Source: Chiua virens
Taxonomy: Eukaryota; Basidiomycota; Agaricomycetes; Boletales; Boletaceae
Assembly (NCBI GenBank): GCA_019787685.1
Contig: JAHNUO010000016.1
Coordinates: 868,001 to 932,000 of the forward strand
Direction of reading: 5' to 3'
DNA length: 64,000 nucleotides
A model generated the notes under the pieces. The model worked only from the letters and a program-made list of their open reading frames with translations. It was not told the DNA's origin and searched no databases. Position 1 is the stretch's first letter; each line of letters opens with the position of its first letter. The position numbers and the translations under genes are program-made. This document shows, piece after piece, positions 37,028 to 49,100 of the stretch.

Positions 37028-37871
37028 ATGGCACCCATCGGCACTTTTTGGGGCATCCCAATTCAGCGCCAAACCAAAGTTGTAAGTCATACCGTCTCTG
37101 AGTTCATGACGAATGGCTAACGCTGAACAACTTGCCCCCATAGATTTGCGCTGCCGCGGCCGTAGCAGGCCTTGAGTTGGAGATTCCTCCCGTGGACTTC
37201 TTCGTGACCATAAAATCACCTGAATACCTGAGCAAATTCCCCATGGGAAAGATCCCTGCGTTTGAAGACAACAAGGGATTCAAGCTGTTTGAAGGTGCGT
37301 CCATCGCACGCTACGGCAAGTGACAAACATGGCTCGTTTCCTTGCGTCTAGTTCATTAACGAAGATGTACTAGTCTCCTCCCTTGCGCCCGAGTCTGGAT
37401 TGCTCGGAAAGGATGCCAGTGAAGCTGCGCTCGTCGACCAGTGGGTTCATTTTGGAGAGACAGAGATCGCCATGTTCAGCTACGAGATCAAGGCGCTCGT
37501 CGCCGGATATCTCGGGCCTTACAGCGAAGAGGTGTGTTGTCCCTGCAAGCGTGCATTCGGGCCCGGCCAACTTTTCGATATCGCAGATGCATAAGATCAA
37601 CCTACAGAGGCAGGCGCGTGCGCTTAAATTCCTCGACGAGTATCTTGCTACGAATGCCGCTGGGTATTTGGTGGGGGACAAGATGACGCTCGCTGACATT
37701 GCGATCGCGGCGGTGAGCCAGCAGGCTGCACAGGTCACTTGTGGTGTTACGGAAAGGGCAGAGTACCCGAATGTATTTGCTCATTATGATAGGGTGACTG
37801 CTCACCCGAAAGTGAAGGATGTATTTAGGGAGGCCGAGTTCGTAGAGGATGTTGTTGACATACAAGGTTAG
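37028..37871 (+). CDS. Glutathione S-transferase, eEF1B-gamma-like class
   Basis: Cytosolic GST fold. Exon 1 encodes MAPIGTFWGIPIQRQTKV. After an intron (gtaagt..atag) the thioredoxin-like half continues AAAAVAGLELEIPPVDFFV and KFPMGKIPAFEDNKGFKLFE with the conserved cis-Pro/IPAFE and the E-[GS]-x-A glutathione-binding segment (EGASIARY). The helical half reads LAPESGLLGKDASEAALVDQ, then an intron in the middle, INLQRQARALKFLDEYLA and the N-capping/D box YLVGDKMTLADIAIAA, ending VEDVVDIQG with stop at 37869..37871. The N-terminal motif resembles eEF1B-gamma-type fungal GSTs; the C-terminal EF1-gamma domain is absent, so it is a free-standing enzyme. It likely conjugates glutathione to electrophiles; substrate not predictable. 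Confidence 0.88.
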
Positions 37872-38425
37872 CAAGACTGCCTGAAGTGGACACCTGGCAT
37901 CACGTCGTGTGGTAATAGAAGAGTAGGAATGCCCATGATCTGTGTCGTAGGATGTCAGCGAGACTAGCACAAGGGAATCTATCGAGTTGCAGCAGATTGA
38001 CTGTTAGACCAGCCTGAACGACGTGTTTGGTCAGTGGTGCTTGTTTATGTACTACAACACAAGACCTCTGAACTTGCCATTGACCTTCCGCCAATTACGA
38101 GTCTCAACTGATGAACGCAACCACTTGCTGGTCAGGACTGCAAGTCGATGTACGCCGAACATTGTTTCCTGGACCACCTTGGACAGAGCGAAACCGGTTT
38201 CTATGACTCAGAGCTGTAGCGGCCTTTTGAACTACACGACCACGAATATCAGCAAGATCGTTGATTGCGACCAGCAGACTTGCCGTTTGGTACCACATTC
38301 CAGAATTCGAAGTTCCAGGAGAAGAGTATTCTCGGACTGCCTCTTTGACAAGGTGCATATACCCTTTTGGATAATAACAACCTCAGACCCATCTAATCAC
38401 CCTCAGCTGGGGAATCCGAAGGATA
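37872..38425. other. Intergenic between GST and exopolyphosphatase
   Basis: One open frame (38023..38448 +, 141 codons) overlaps the next start in another frame and has no recognisable content. No gene called. Confidence 0.5.
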
Positions 38426-39818
38426 ATGTCGACTACGACCCTCCATGATTATTTATTGGAACAGAAGAGAAGTTTCCTTGCGGACAATGGTAAAAGCTGG
38501 ACGATAGTTATGGGCAACGAGGCAGGAGGTACGCCGTCTCGGTCATCTCAGTTTCTTCGAAATTTGCTTTATTGATTTGTGCGTCCATCCAGATCTAGAT
38601 AGTCTAGCAAGCTCCATCGGCTTTGCATGGCTTCTGTCTCATATACCAACCAGCGATACAAAAGCGATTGCTCTTATTAGGACCCCTCGAAAGGACTTCG
38701 TCTTGAGGGCGGAGAATATTTACGCCCTGCAGTTGGCAGGCATCACGGAGGACTTTCAGGCGCTTCTCTGTCCGGAGGATTTACCCGCCGCAAATTTATG
38801 CACGACCTTTGCTTTGGTGGATCATAACAGTCTTCAACCCACCTACGCGCTTCCGGGAACCCGCGTGACTGCGGTCGTTGATCACCACGAAGACGAAGGA
38901 AAGTATACGGATACAGCCTCACCTAGAATCGTTGAACCAGCAGGGAGTTGCTCATCGCTGGTCACGAGAATCATCATGTCATACCCAACACTCCAGATAC
39001 CCCTGGAGCTAGCTGCGTTTTTGCTGAGTGCGATTGTCATTGACACACATGGTCTAAAGAAGGGCGGAAAGGCCGTCGATGTGGATTATGAAGCTTCTGC
39101 GTGGCTTCTTCCTCGAGCCAATGTCCCGCCCTCGGAAAATCTTGATAAGCAAACCGTGGTAACCCCCCAAGGTGTCCATGACAATGCATGGATCCAATCG
39201 TTGGCATACACGCTCAGCTCTAAAAAGACCGCCATATCCCATCTCAGCACCCGAGATTTACTGCGGCGAGATTACAAAGAGTACGAGTTCAATCTTTCCT
39301 CGTTCATCAGCGGAAACAGTTCGCGTTCGATAAAGGCTGGGTTGGCCACTGTCCCACTCCCCCTTTCGACCTTCTTCTCGCCATCGCCATCTTCCGCGGT
39401 TGTTGCCACTGAGAAATGGATCAAAGAACGCGGTCTCTCAATTCTCGGGGTGCTTACCGCCTACAAGAACAAGCACGACAAGTCCAGGCGAGAACTGATG
39501 TGGGTGGTGGACGAGAATGTGTGCGGGACCCAAACTTCCCGAGGCTCTCTTCGACTGGTATTGAAGCAGATGTGGTTCTGCACGCCAAAAGGATGAAATT
39601 CAAACGGTATGGTTTCGGAGAGAATGGGAACAAAGCAGATGACGCAGACCGAGAGAGCGGCGACGGGGAAGAATCAGTGGGCGGGCACTGGCAGGCCGGG
39701 GCGTCCGAGGCATCGCCATTCGGCGACAGGCCTCGTCGGACGGGTTTACAAACAGAAAAATGCAGCAGTCACCCGCAAACAAGTCGCGCCGATCTTGAAG
39801 CGACTGATGGAGGACTGA
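38426..39818 (+). CDS. PPX1: Exopolyphosphatase, DHH/DHHA2 family (PPX1-like)
   Basis: Manganese-dependent phosphoesterase that removes phosphate from polyphosphate chains. ATG 38426 gives MSTTTLHDYLLEQKRSFLAD and then VMGNEAG, spliced (gtacgc..ccag) to DLDSLASSIGFAWLL, which is motif I of the DHH family. Later motifs are ALVDHNSLQPTY (motif II) and VVDHHEDEGKY (DHH, motif III), with PAGSCSSLVTRI after it and VIDTHGLKKGGKAVD (motif IV). The DHHA2 half includes LSTRDLLRRDYKEYEF and GLATVPLPLSTFF. The 3' end is not resolved: the frame after WVVDENV (about 39520) closes at 39596, while typical C-terminal text occurs in other frames (IEADVVLHAKRMKFK, then VYKQKNAAVTRKQVAPILK ending at 39816..39818). 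One or two introns, or frameshifts, must lie between 39520 and 39750. Confidence 0.82.
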
Positions 39819-40012
39819 AAAAGTAGGTTGATCTTATTATCTCTAGTCAAACATGAGTATGCTGCAAAACTACATACATACATTCATACATACTTAGCAT
39901 GTGGAGGGACTCGGGTAACTAAGAAGTTTCCTTTTCGGCGTTCTCACCCGAGTTATCTTGGTCACTACGAGTCTACTCGTCAACTCCCTCGTCTCTAGAC
40001 TTTCTACAAGCC

Positions 40013-40356
40013 ATGGCAGCTCCACTGTCGCCGCAAGCAATCCTGAGTCTATACGGCTCTACACTTCGTGCAGCAAAGTCATTCAGTTCCTACAATTTTC
40101 GCAATTATTTCATGCAGAGGACAAAGGAGAACTTCCGTAGCATGCAGGTACGCATCAGTTGCGGAGGGCAAAGCGGACAGTGTTACTCAGCATACCACAG
40201 GCCGAGAATGACCCAGCCAAACTTACGCTGGCATACAACGAGGCCATCAAGGAACTGGAGGTGCTTCGTCGGAGTGCTATTGTCAACCAGTTGTATGGCG
40301 GTTGGCGGCTAGCAGTAGAGCAACAGAGTGACGTCCGAGAAAGCAGAGACAACTAA
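40013..40356 (+). CDS. ISD11: LYR-motif protein ISD11 (LYRM4), mitochondrial Fe-S assembly
   Basis: ISD11 stabilises the cysteine desulfurase NFS1 in the mitochondrial matrix. Exon 1: MAAPLSPQAILSLYGSTLRA, then AKSFSSYNFRNYFMQRTKEN, matching the ISD11 signature (LYR-like LYG, SSYNFRNYF). The intron after SMQ (gtacgc..cacag) is followed by AENDPAKLTLAYNEAIKELE, VLRRSAIVNQLYGG, and stop 40354..40356. The usual LYR tripeptide reads LYG here, a small deviation. Total about 95 aa, typical for the family. Convergent with RCF1, whose stop lies 117 bp away. Confidence 0.9.
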
Positions 40357-40473
40357 GGACCTTGGAACCATCCATCACGAAAACACAAGTCACCCAATGA
40401 GAGTGTACCTGTCATAATTTCGGGGAGAGGGAAATACATCTATGCAACCCACGTGTGCCTAGAGAGGATCGGG

Positions 40474-40931
40474 TTACTTTTTAGCGTCTCCTGCAAGGTT
40501 CTGCGTTTCCTTCCACTCGGTCTCGGCAACCTTGAGACGATCCTGGAACTCCTTTCTTTCCTTGTCAAATTGCTGCTCCCGTTTTACTTGAAGATCCTCG
40601 ACTGTTTGCGTGCTTTGCTCCTTTCCCGGGCCCCAGCAATATGCGCAAACGGCAGCGATCGTAAATGCTTGTGCAGCAACCCGCATGCGCATCCAGTAAT
40701 TGAGCGAGCGCGATTCCCGCCGTCTAAGCTTGATCACCGCCATTGTAAATGCACCAACCGTCGCGAACGTGCCTGGTGGACTTCAGGAATGGCTCCAAGC
40801 AGGTAATAGCGAGTCTCACCGATGGGTACAAGGGGCTCCTCCTTGAACTTTCGCAAAGCCCTCTCGCCATAGCTTTCGGTGGCCCGACGAATGCTAGGTG
40901 TGTGCGGTGTCGCGAGCGGAGAGGTCGACAT
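40474..40931 (-). CDS. RCF1: Respiratory supercomplex factor 1 (HIG1 domain)
   Basis: Inner-membrane protein that associates with complexes III and IV. ATG 40931 (MSTSPLATPHTPS) is preferred; an in-frame upstream ATG exists at 40946. The first exon ends LRKFKEEPLVPIG, the start of the HIG1 domain. An intron (gtgaga..ccag) leads to TFATVGAFTMAVIKLRRRES, then SLNYWMRMRVAAQAFTIAAV and CAYCWG, giving two membrane helices joined by the RRR/RSLNYW..R loop. The charged helical tail (VKREQQFDKERKEFQDRLK) ends KK, stop 40474..40476. The length of about 135 aa is on the short side for fungal RCF1. Confidence 0.85.
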
Positions 40932-41680
40932 CACCGCTGACTGCAAGGTTTAGGCGGCGGCAAGTCCCGGATATGCGACAAGGGCTATGTACTATTAGGT
41001 TTCAAGGTTAACAGTTCAATCGTGACAAAGCTTGGTATACTACTGTCACTCGAGCTCCATCAATCGGCCTTCAAAGCTTCACAAAGGAAAGCAAGGTGAT
41101 CTCACTGTACGCGACTAAAGTTACAATTCTAACTTGAGAATGTCTCGTGACTTTGATTTAGGCTTTGTACTACTTATAATACCTGCCGAGACCGACGGTC
41201 CTGACAGTGGCCACCACCCGTGTGCCACTCATGCCTTTAGTGTGGACGTTAAAGCGTACCAACATGCCATTCCTAGAGATCCAACTGGCCACTCAAGGTT
41301 AAATATTAATGTCCACAGCGGTCTCCACCTTTTCGCGACATATTGGTCAAAGACTGGTACCACCATTGTCATGTTCACGGCTCACTTAGTACGCCTGGAT
41401 TGCATTTATCATCGAGCGTTCAAACGTTCAACGTCACGGTTCATTGTCCTTGATCTTCTCCATCCCAGGCTCGTCGTTTAGCATTCGGGATGCTTGCTCC
41501 TCTCGGACTTACCGCGGCTCTGAATTTCGAGTCATCACCTCCATCATCACCTCCATCACAGGAGTTTAATCCGTACTCATTGTTTAGGGGAAAGCGTGCC
41601 ACATGCACTGTGGTTCCCACTGTCGCTAGTAAACAGTCGGCCGTTCAGGCGACGCCTATCGGCCATTTTCTGGTCTCGAC
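40932..41680. other. Intergenic between RCF1 and kinase-like gene
   Basis: No gene supported. A short imperfect repeat of tcacctccatca lies near 41535-41560. Confidence 0.5.
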
Positions 41681-43361
41681 ATGCCACCTTCCGAGGACTC
41701 GCCCGCCACCCAGCAACCCTCCTTAGCCCCACTGCTTCCATGTCCCGAGATCAGTAACGACGCGGGGGAAAGTAGTACCGCGAAACCGGACACGTCGCAC
41801 GATTCCGTTGTCGGTCGCTTCCCTACATCCATCGTACACACCAGCTCCAACTTTCCGGTGCTTGGTCCCTTTGATTTGTTGTACTGCATACAAACAGGGG
41901 GGTATGCAACCGAACGATCACAATACTGACCAACTATTGTGCCTCAAGGCATTTGATTTGGAGAGCCCGGATGTTAAGATGTCTGTGAAACTGGAACTCA
42001 AGCTATTCAGGCGAATGGCGACGTCAAAAGGCGGAGAGAGGGGCAAACAGTTTCTCACGGAACTGAATAGATCGATCCAGCATGGCCACCTTGTTTACTT
42101 TGCCATGGCGAGTTAGTCGTTTGATACCCGTCCGTTATCTCAATCCCAACTTCAGGACCTTCTGACCATCGATCTTGACATGTATATGTTTTCTCAACCG
42201 GAGAGGTGCAAGCGGTGTGCCTTTTTGTGATTCATCGTCGATTCTCATTCTAACCCCTGCCAGGCTCTTGGTATTCAATCTTTGCACGATATGGGAGTTT
42301 TTCATCGTGACATTAAACCTGAAAATATCCTTATCGACTTCGGGATCTCTTACGTGAACCGAACTGGCAAGCCACACCGTCAAGGAAGTGGGTATGTACA
42401 CCGGCCTACATGGCTCCAGAAGTACTGCGGAACAAGGACTTGCCTATCGATCAGAAGGGATCTTATGGCATAGCGGTTGATCGGTGGGCACTTGGATATC
42501 TCCTCTTTGAATTAAGGAGTCACGTCACCAGGTATACTTGACGCTTATCTGTGTCCTTTTTCGCTTCTTGCAGGCACTTTTCAAGAGCGCAGATGATGTG
42601 CTTGCATATGTTGCGCGGACACTGACCCCCCTACCTGAACAACCGTATGCAAAGTTTGAATCCTCCCTCCTGTCGTTGTGAGTCTCTTAGAAGGAGTGAG
42701 CTCTACCATCTTCGCTGCCTCACTCAGTATTAATCTGGTATGTATTCTGCAGCTTTTGCAAGTCCGACCTGCAACCCGTTATTCCTTAAATGACATAGAA
42801 AAACATGTTCATTTTCTGCATGACGACGGGTGAGCTATACTAATACCGGGATACTATGATAAAGATCAGCTACTGATTCCCCAATCAGTACGAACGAGTT
42901 TGACAATGCCGCCGCGCAAGGTACGGAGTGGTATCTGGCTTGATATACGATTCTGACACGAAGACTTTAGCATTGGATAGACCTGTCCGCCCCGAGCTTG
43001 TACTACATTGATAGGTTGCAGGTGGCGATGGGCTGATCGAATTCATTGTGGCCGCAAGGCTAGACTCAGCTTATGATTGGACAAATCATTGGGCGTGCCT
43101 GGCAGACGTTGGAAACCCAGATAAAATGGTGTAATTGCATTCTTCTACCAACCGTACTTATCTTTGATGCAGCCATATGGGCTCTTGACAATTCCCCACC
43201 TTCATATTACCTTATACTGCGCACAACACTACTATTTTCTTCTACTTGCTTATTGTTATGTCTTTCCCACTATGCCATGTGGCCGCCATTTCCCGGTGGA
43301 TATGAAGTTTCGGGAAAGAAGCAAATTGACGGAACTTGACGAGTCGCCGTTTAAGCGATGA
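41681..43361 (+). pseudogene. Degenerate protein kinase gene
   Basis: Starts MPPSEDSPATQQPSLAPLLP. The glycine loop region (FPVLGPFDLLYCIQTGG) breaks at a run of six G's: the frame stops at 41927, while the beta-3 strand LLCLKAFDLES with the VAIK-type Lys is found one frame over. The alpha-C region is KLELKLFRRMATSKGGERGK. The catalytic loop HDMGVFHRDIKPENILID runs straight into FGISYVN, so the 8-10 residues normally between HRDxKPEN and DFG are missing. The activation segment/APE reads CTPAYMAPEVLRNKDLPIDQ, followed by DRWALGYLLFELR. Tail pieces DDVLAYVARTLTPLPEQPY, RPVRPELVLH and MKFRERSKLTELDESPFKR extend to about 43361. The frame break and the deletion argue for a pseudogene; an unusual splice pattern giving a pseudokinase is the alternative. 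Confidence 0.65.
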
Positions 43362-43866
43362 TGAATTGCAGGGACGGCTGGCACTGAGGGACACCCAGCG
43401 TATCGGGAAATATGACCACTCCACGAAGAAGTGTACCGATTATACAAAGGACAGATTGGCATATGAACCTTGCAGCTGCTGCGTTACCCACACCATACTC
43501 CCAGTTGCACTGGCACTTGCCAGTCGCCTATACCTCGCTTCAAACCGCGCTGCGGTGTTCCGCTTCCTCTCCCAGTGCTCGCTGTGGGCCTCTGTTGGTG
43601 CGTGCTCCTAGTGTTTATGAGACTCCAACAAGGTTTAACGACATGTGTACCCGACAAAAAAAAACATGTTGTAGAGTCCGACCCTACGCGAAGAGCGCGT
43701 TATACGCGATTCCGCCCGTGTCGTGACCGTGGATCCCTTCATTCATTATTTCCTCCTCCAGCTCGTCTCTTTTATTTCAAGTACAAACCCGGGACACTCT
43801 GCGTCGTTGACCTGACGCGTCGTGTCCCTCTCTTTCCTCAGCATCGTCGGAAGCCAGAGCCAAAAA
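43362..43866. other. Intergenic/promoter region
   Basis: No supported gene. Upstream of the hypothetical gene starting at 43867 is a pyrimidine-rich tract (about 43736-43770). Confidence 0.45.
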
Positions 43867-46185
43867 ATGACCGGTAGCTCAGACACATCTCCCGCGCAGC
43901 GCGCCCGGACCAAGGCACCGGATTTCACTGAGCTTTTTCGTTCTGGCCATGGGTCTCGTCACTCTTCCCGCACAGGTGCTGGGACTGGTTCCAACCCATC
44001 CTCGATCCCTTCGCCAGGGGAAAAATCCTCAGGGACGAAAACTTCGAGTCGGCGGTCGATGCTCCCTTTCTTGGGTCGCAAAAAGCCTGCAGAACAGACT
44101 GCAGCTGTGCCGACCGCGATGACCACGAGAAAGTCTGTCGGCAACGCGGCTTACCCAGTCACTCCTGTGAACACTGTTCGTCGCTCTTTTGGGAATGGGT
44201 GAGTTCCTGAGTTTGTCTCCCTAAAAATGGAGGGTGTCATATGTGGCGGGGCCAGCCCAGCCTTGACGCTAAGCTTGGCTTGAACAATGATCGATGACGC
44301 TTCTAGCCCGTTTCCAATATGGAGATCAATTTCGCGCCTTTCATCCTTTAAAGCTACAGACTAACTTTGTTCTCTAGACACACCGTACTCATGATCACCC
44401 CCTCGCCGCACGGCCTACCGGCAGCGCCGCCTTTACCCTCCAAACTTCCTTCCATGGATGTACACCATCCGTCACTTGGGTCAAAACTAGCGGCCCATTT
44501 CACTCCTTTACGGTCGCCATCTAGAAGTGGCAAGGCTCGTCAGTCTACGACACAAAAGCTAGCTGCGCCTATTCCTCCTCTACCATCTTCTGCCGCGCTT
44601 TCGCCCCCTGTCCCCGAGGTAAGAGCGCCATCCGTAGAATCACGCCATTCGACCATGCGGAGTCGCTCAACCACCCCTCGGCCATTGCGAGGACCTTACT
44701 CGTCCCCCGCGGAGAATGGAGATGAGGAGGACTTTTCAGATTTATTTACTCTCCCTGATCAGCTCAAGAAGCCACAGCAATTTCCGTCGAGTCCTTCGAT
44801 GACATCGGTTAACAACCATCTCGGAGACTCTGTAAAGAAAAGCGGCGAGCTCACCCCGACCACTCCTCTCACGCCATTAGGTCCAGCACTTCATTTTCCA
44901 ATACCCCCGTCGACTGTCAATCTTCCTCCGCGGTCAAATCTCCCTCGCTACTCAAGTGAGCTCGCGTCTCTATCGTCACAGGGGTCCAGAAGTCCTTCAA
45001 AGCGCCCGCCTGCCGCTACGCTAGACACCGCGAGTAGCCGGACGATTTATAGCGATTTGTCATCCCAGGATGATCGTCAAAGCAGTCTTTACCGCACCAC
45101 CAGTGCCTCTGGGAGCGATACCGACACGTCCAGAGCCAATGACCTACGGAATATCCCGTCGAGTTACAAACTCGCTCCCGTAGTGGCAAAACCACCGAAC
45201 ACGAAGCGCAAGCTTTCGGGCGCAAGCGTGACGAAGATCTCAAGCGGACCGCCTCCTTCAGGCCCGTTGCCCTCTCCGCCCTCCTCTGCCGATTTAGGTC
45301 CCAGATCGGCTCCTTTGCCCTCGCCTAATCGCGTAGTATTTCCACGCCCGAGGGCTAATACACTCGGTGTCACGTCCAACCTTGTCGTCCCTGTTCATGC
45401 GACCCCCTATGTCGTGCCATTCATCACCTACGAGATCTACCAGGGCAAACTCGATTCAGAATGTCATGCCTGACGCCACCGCTGACGAGCTGCGCGAAGC
45501 CCTTTCCCAACAAACCAGAAAGAACACGCAGTTTCAAGAGTACATCGTCACAATCACCAAGCGTTACGAAGACGATCGTAAGGCAATGACAAAAACCATT
45601 GAAAAGCTTGAGCGCAACGTTCGGAAGAAAATGCGGGAAATCGAGGGATTACGGTGGCTCGTCATACATCACGGTGCTGCCAGTGACATTGACGCCGCTG
45701 CTAACCTTGCGCGTTCTTCGTTCAGTACGCAGGAGGGTGATGCATTCGATGCAGCTCGAGGGACATCGCCGTTGCCACCTACTCCAGTGGTACCCGCTCC
45801 CCACGATAACGGACCTCTATACCATTCCGGACAGGCAGGCGACACCACCGTCATGACGGCAACTACATCTACCCCGGAATATCGCTCAAATCTGTCCAGC
45901 TCCGCACTACCGTCTTTGGCGCCTTCAGTTTCAGAGAGCCAATCGTCTGCAACATCGTTATCGGTGATCCCCGAATGGGTGGACATCCCGCGTACCGATA
46001 GGCAGAAACTAAAAGGGGAAAGACGGGCTTCTAAAGCTCTCCGTCGACTTTCGGCATCCCTCGCAATGGGAAACGATCCTTGCACTCAAACCTCATCGGG
46101 AGATAGCTCGATTGACCCAAACTTCGATCCCAAGCAGAGCATTGACGAGGTTTTGGAAAAGCTCGAACCGTTTCGACTTGCCTGA
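43867..46185 (+). CDS. Hypothetical Ser/Pro-rich protein with coiled coil
   Basis: ATG 43867: MTGSSDTSPAQRARTKAPDF, then a basic patch (SSRRSMLPFLGRKKPAEQT). After an intron near 44200-44380 follows a long disordered Ser/Thr/Pro-rich region with many SP/TP sites (for example TPTTPLTPLG) to about 45400. An intron near 45385-45450 changes frame into a coiled coil: DATADELREALSQQTRKNTQ, then DDRKAMTKTIEKLERNVRKK and MREIEGLRWLV. The end is helical (SIDEVLEKLEPFRLA), stop 46183..46185. Roughly 680 aa. The layout suits a scaffold, polarity or cytoskeletal adaptor, but I do not recognise the family. Confidence 0.7.
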
Positions 46186-49100
46186 GAAAATCTATCATGC
46201 ATATAGTGAGGCAAAGTTTTACAATGTGTCGTGTTTGTGCTAATTTATCTGCTTCGCTGAACCTAGTTCGTTTCTTTCAACTTCCCGCTTTCGATCGTGC
46301 CCGCTGACATGATCAGCTCACGACCCACAGCCAGCAGCATGGACTTTATAGGCATTTTTGCATAGCATCACCTTACCTAACACAAACCACACTCAGCGGA
46401 GCGCTTCACTGGAACTTGAGCATCCGTACCGTACTTTCGTTCGTTCTCTAGGAGACAAGGGTGACCCTTGTTTTCGCATATCCTCTTTCCATTCTCATCA
46501 CACATTCCACTACCGCAACCAGCTAACAGCGTACTTCCATTGCCATAGCCCCATATTTCTTTCTATGGGTGTATTTTTACATCGAAACTCAGACCGTACC
46601 TGCGTTACACTCCTAGCCACTTCTCCAAATGCATCTCTTAATCAGACATATATCAATCACTATTTCATTTTGCTGTCTTTCTGGATGATCGTGCCTGGCT
46701 CACCCTTAAGGCCTCATCTTCGTCGATCTAGGTACTCGTACATCGACCCAGTATGCATAATCATTACTGTGAATCGAGGTGGAAATCTAAATTAAGCGTA
46801 TAGTGTGTGTTTGCGAATAGCGTTCAACTCGTAATCGGTGTCTAGCTATGGCTATTGACGGTGGATGGCCACGATCTCCCGATGCCGCGGCGATAAACCT
46901 GGGAATTATTAGGCTGTGAAGTTTGAACCTTTGTGTCGCAGGGCGGCTCATTGACGAGGCCTTGAGGACAATATTGTATCGCAGACTCGACGCAGAGAAT
47001 GATGCATGATGACTCTTGGACTGATATCAGGAATTTCCGTTTACCACTCGGCTCTGATCACATGGATACGGAATGTTATGTTCGAACTTGCCGCATTGAT
47101 AGATGAGCCGATGTGTCATAACGGAAGTGCGGTCTGAGCGCGGAAACCCATCGGTCTTGACCTGAAATCGGAAAAAAGAACAATTGATGCGATCCGAGGA
47201 CCAGTCGTTTGACAGTCTACGCGGGTCGTAATTTCAGGCTGGACCGAGGATCGGTGCTTTGAATTCAGCCCTTGTGAGCTTCTTTTCCCATGACGCACTG
47301 CAGGGTGCAGTTTTGATGCGACTTCAAGTTTGAAGTCAAAGCGGTAGTACGTCCAGCGCATTGCCTCATTGATGGGAAGTTGGGATCGTACAACTGGAGT
47401 ATAGCCTAAAAGTTCGATCGCACCTCGTGCCGGCGCTTGCTGTGACGGCGATCAAGTACGCAGTGCTGGGCTGGTAAGCTGTGACTGAGTGATATAAAGT
47501 CAAAGAGACGTACAATCCTCGGAACAGGATGGGGATGGCAGGTTCGGCCGTGTACTCGTTAGCAGATCAGTGACGTTATGACCTGTGGACTTCAGTCATG
47601 GCAATGAGTGGCGCCGGTCACAGTGACCGCGGTGCAGGGCACTTTACATTGGTTATGTCGGCTCGTCATTATGCGGCGCGACATATCACTGCACGTTATC
47701 GTAAGTCACCGGAACTGCCCAACTCCGAGTCACCTAGGCTGTAGTGACGACCACTGGCAGTGGCTGGCGCAAAGTCGGTTCGGAACCGCGATCGCCAGAG
47801 GGTTGCGCATGACAACACGGAATGGAAATGTTAGGATTGTTCCCGCACCCAACTCACTGGCAATAAGACCAAACGGGAAGCATAGCCCCGTTTGCAAGAT
47901 TCACTGCGTTGCGAGGGTGGTGGTAAGATCATGATATGATGACATCAGGAAATCGGTATTGGTACTTGTTCCACAGTAGAATTGTACTTATGTCGCATGA
48001 CATGAACATGGACCTTCAAGATACCAGTGGCAGTGCGTTCACCATTTTTTTTTCCTTTCAAGGGTCGGTTGATACTGAGATACATTGGTCAGAACCCTGA
48101 GACAAATAAACTCTGTTGTGTGGCAAAATAAGTTTGCATGCAACTCGGAGGTTCAAGTTGCTGATTGAGATGGGCCTGAAAGGAATGGAAACGGCGTTCA
48201 ACTGACATTGAAGCACAGGGTCAACAGTTCTAGGAACTTCTATCACCGATGCTAGGATGTTGTTTACTTGGGCCAGTCGTCAGGTAAAATTACGGTTAGT
48301 TTTGTTCATCCACGCTCAACAGGGTGCGGGCCGCAAGTCTACCAATAGTGACGAGGAAACTCCCTGCTACAGTGGGAATCCAAGGCATCACAGGGCATGT
48401 ACAAACACGATTTATCCTGTGTAAAATGATATTCAAGTGAATGATACAAGTGGAATAATGGGTCCACCAACCCTGGGACTCGTCATTGAGTGACTGTGAA
48501 AGTGAAGTAAGGGGTTATAACAGATTCCCGCGGTCACCATTATGCTTTGTGATCGTCGGCCTCATACATACTTGTTATGTTGGCGAATAGGAATGATGTA
48601 TAGTAGACCACGTCTGAGGGCCTACCTAGTAACAAACGCGGCGAGTACTTCTACCTTAGCTTTCCGGGCATCGCCGATGCAGCATGCGACTACCTACCCA
48701 CATGGATGGTGTCGGTGATGTGGCTGATGCCAGTGGATGATCGACTGATACCGGGATATTTGCTAGGAATGGGTCGTGAGACTCGCTGCGGAACAGTTAC
48801 ACAAAGCTACTGAATGAGGGCCAATTACTGTTAATGACTGTTCTGCTAACAACTCAGAGTATTGCATATTACAACTCACGTAAAAATCCTCTTCATGCTA
48901 GATTTGATCGACATCTTTGCCTCTCCTTGAGAATGTGAGATAATTTGGATTGTTGGGCGGTTCAACACCATGGATACATGATGGGCCATTGATCATGGAT
49001 GCTTGGCTATTTTTAGTTGACTGTATACAGCATGACACTAGTAAGTGGTATGTTGGCCCAGAGAACACTCGGACCTACATACCGCGTGCCACTGTCAAAT

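Noticed and set aside
38023..38448. 141-codon plus-strand frame before the exopolyphosphatase
   Set aside because: It overlaps the start of that gene in another frame and has no recognisable content.
47608..47934. 108-codon frame in the 46-49 kb gap
   Set aside because: No family resemblance and atypical composition for neighbouring genes.
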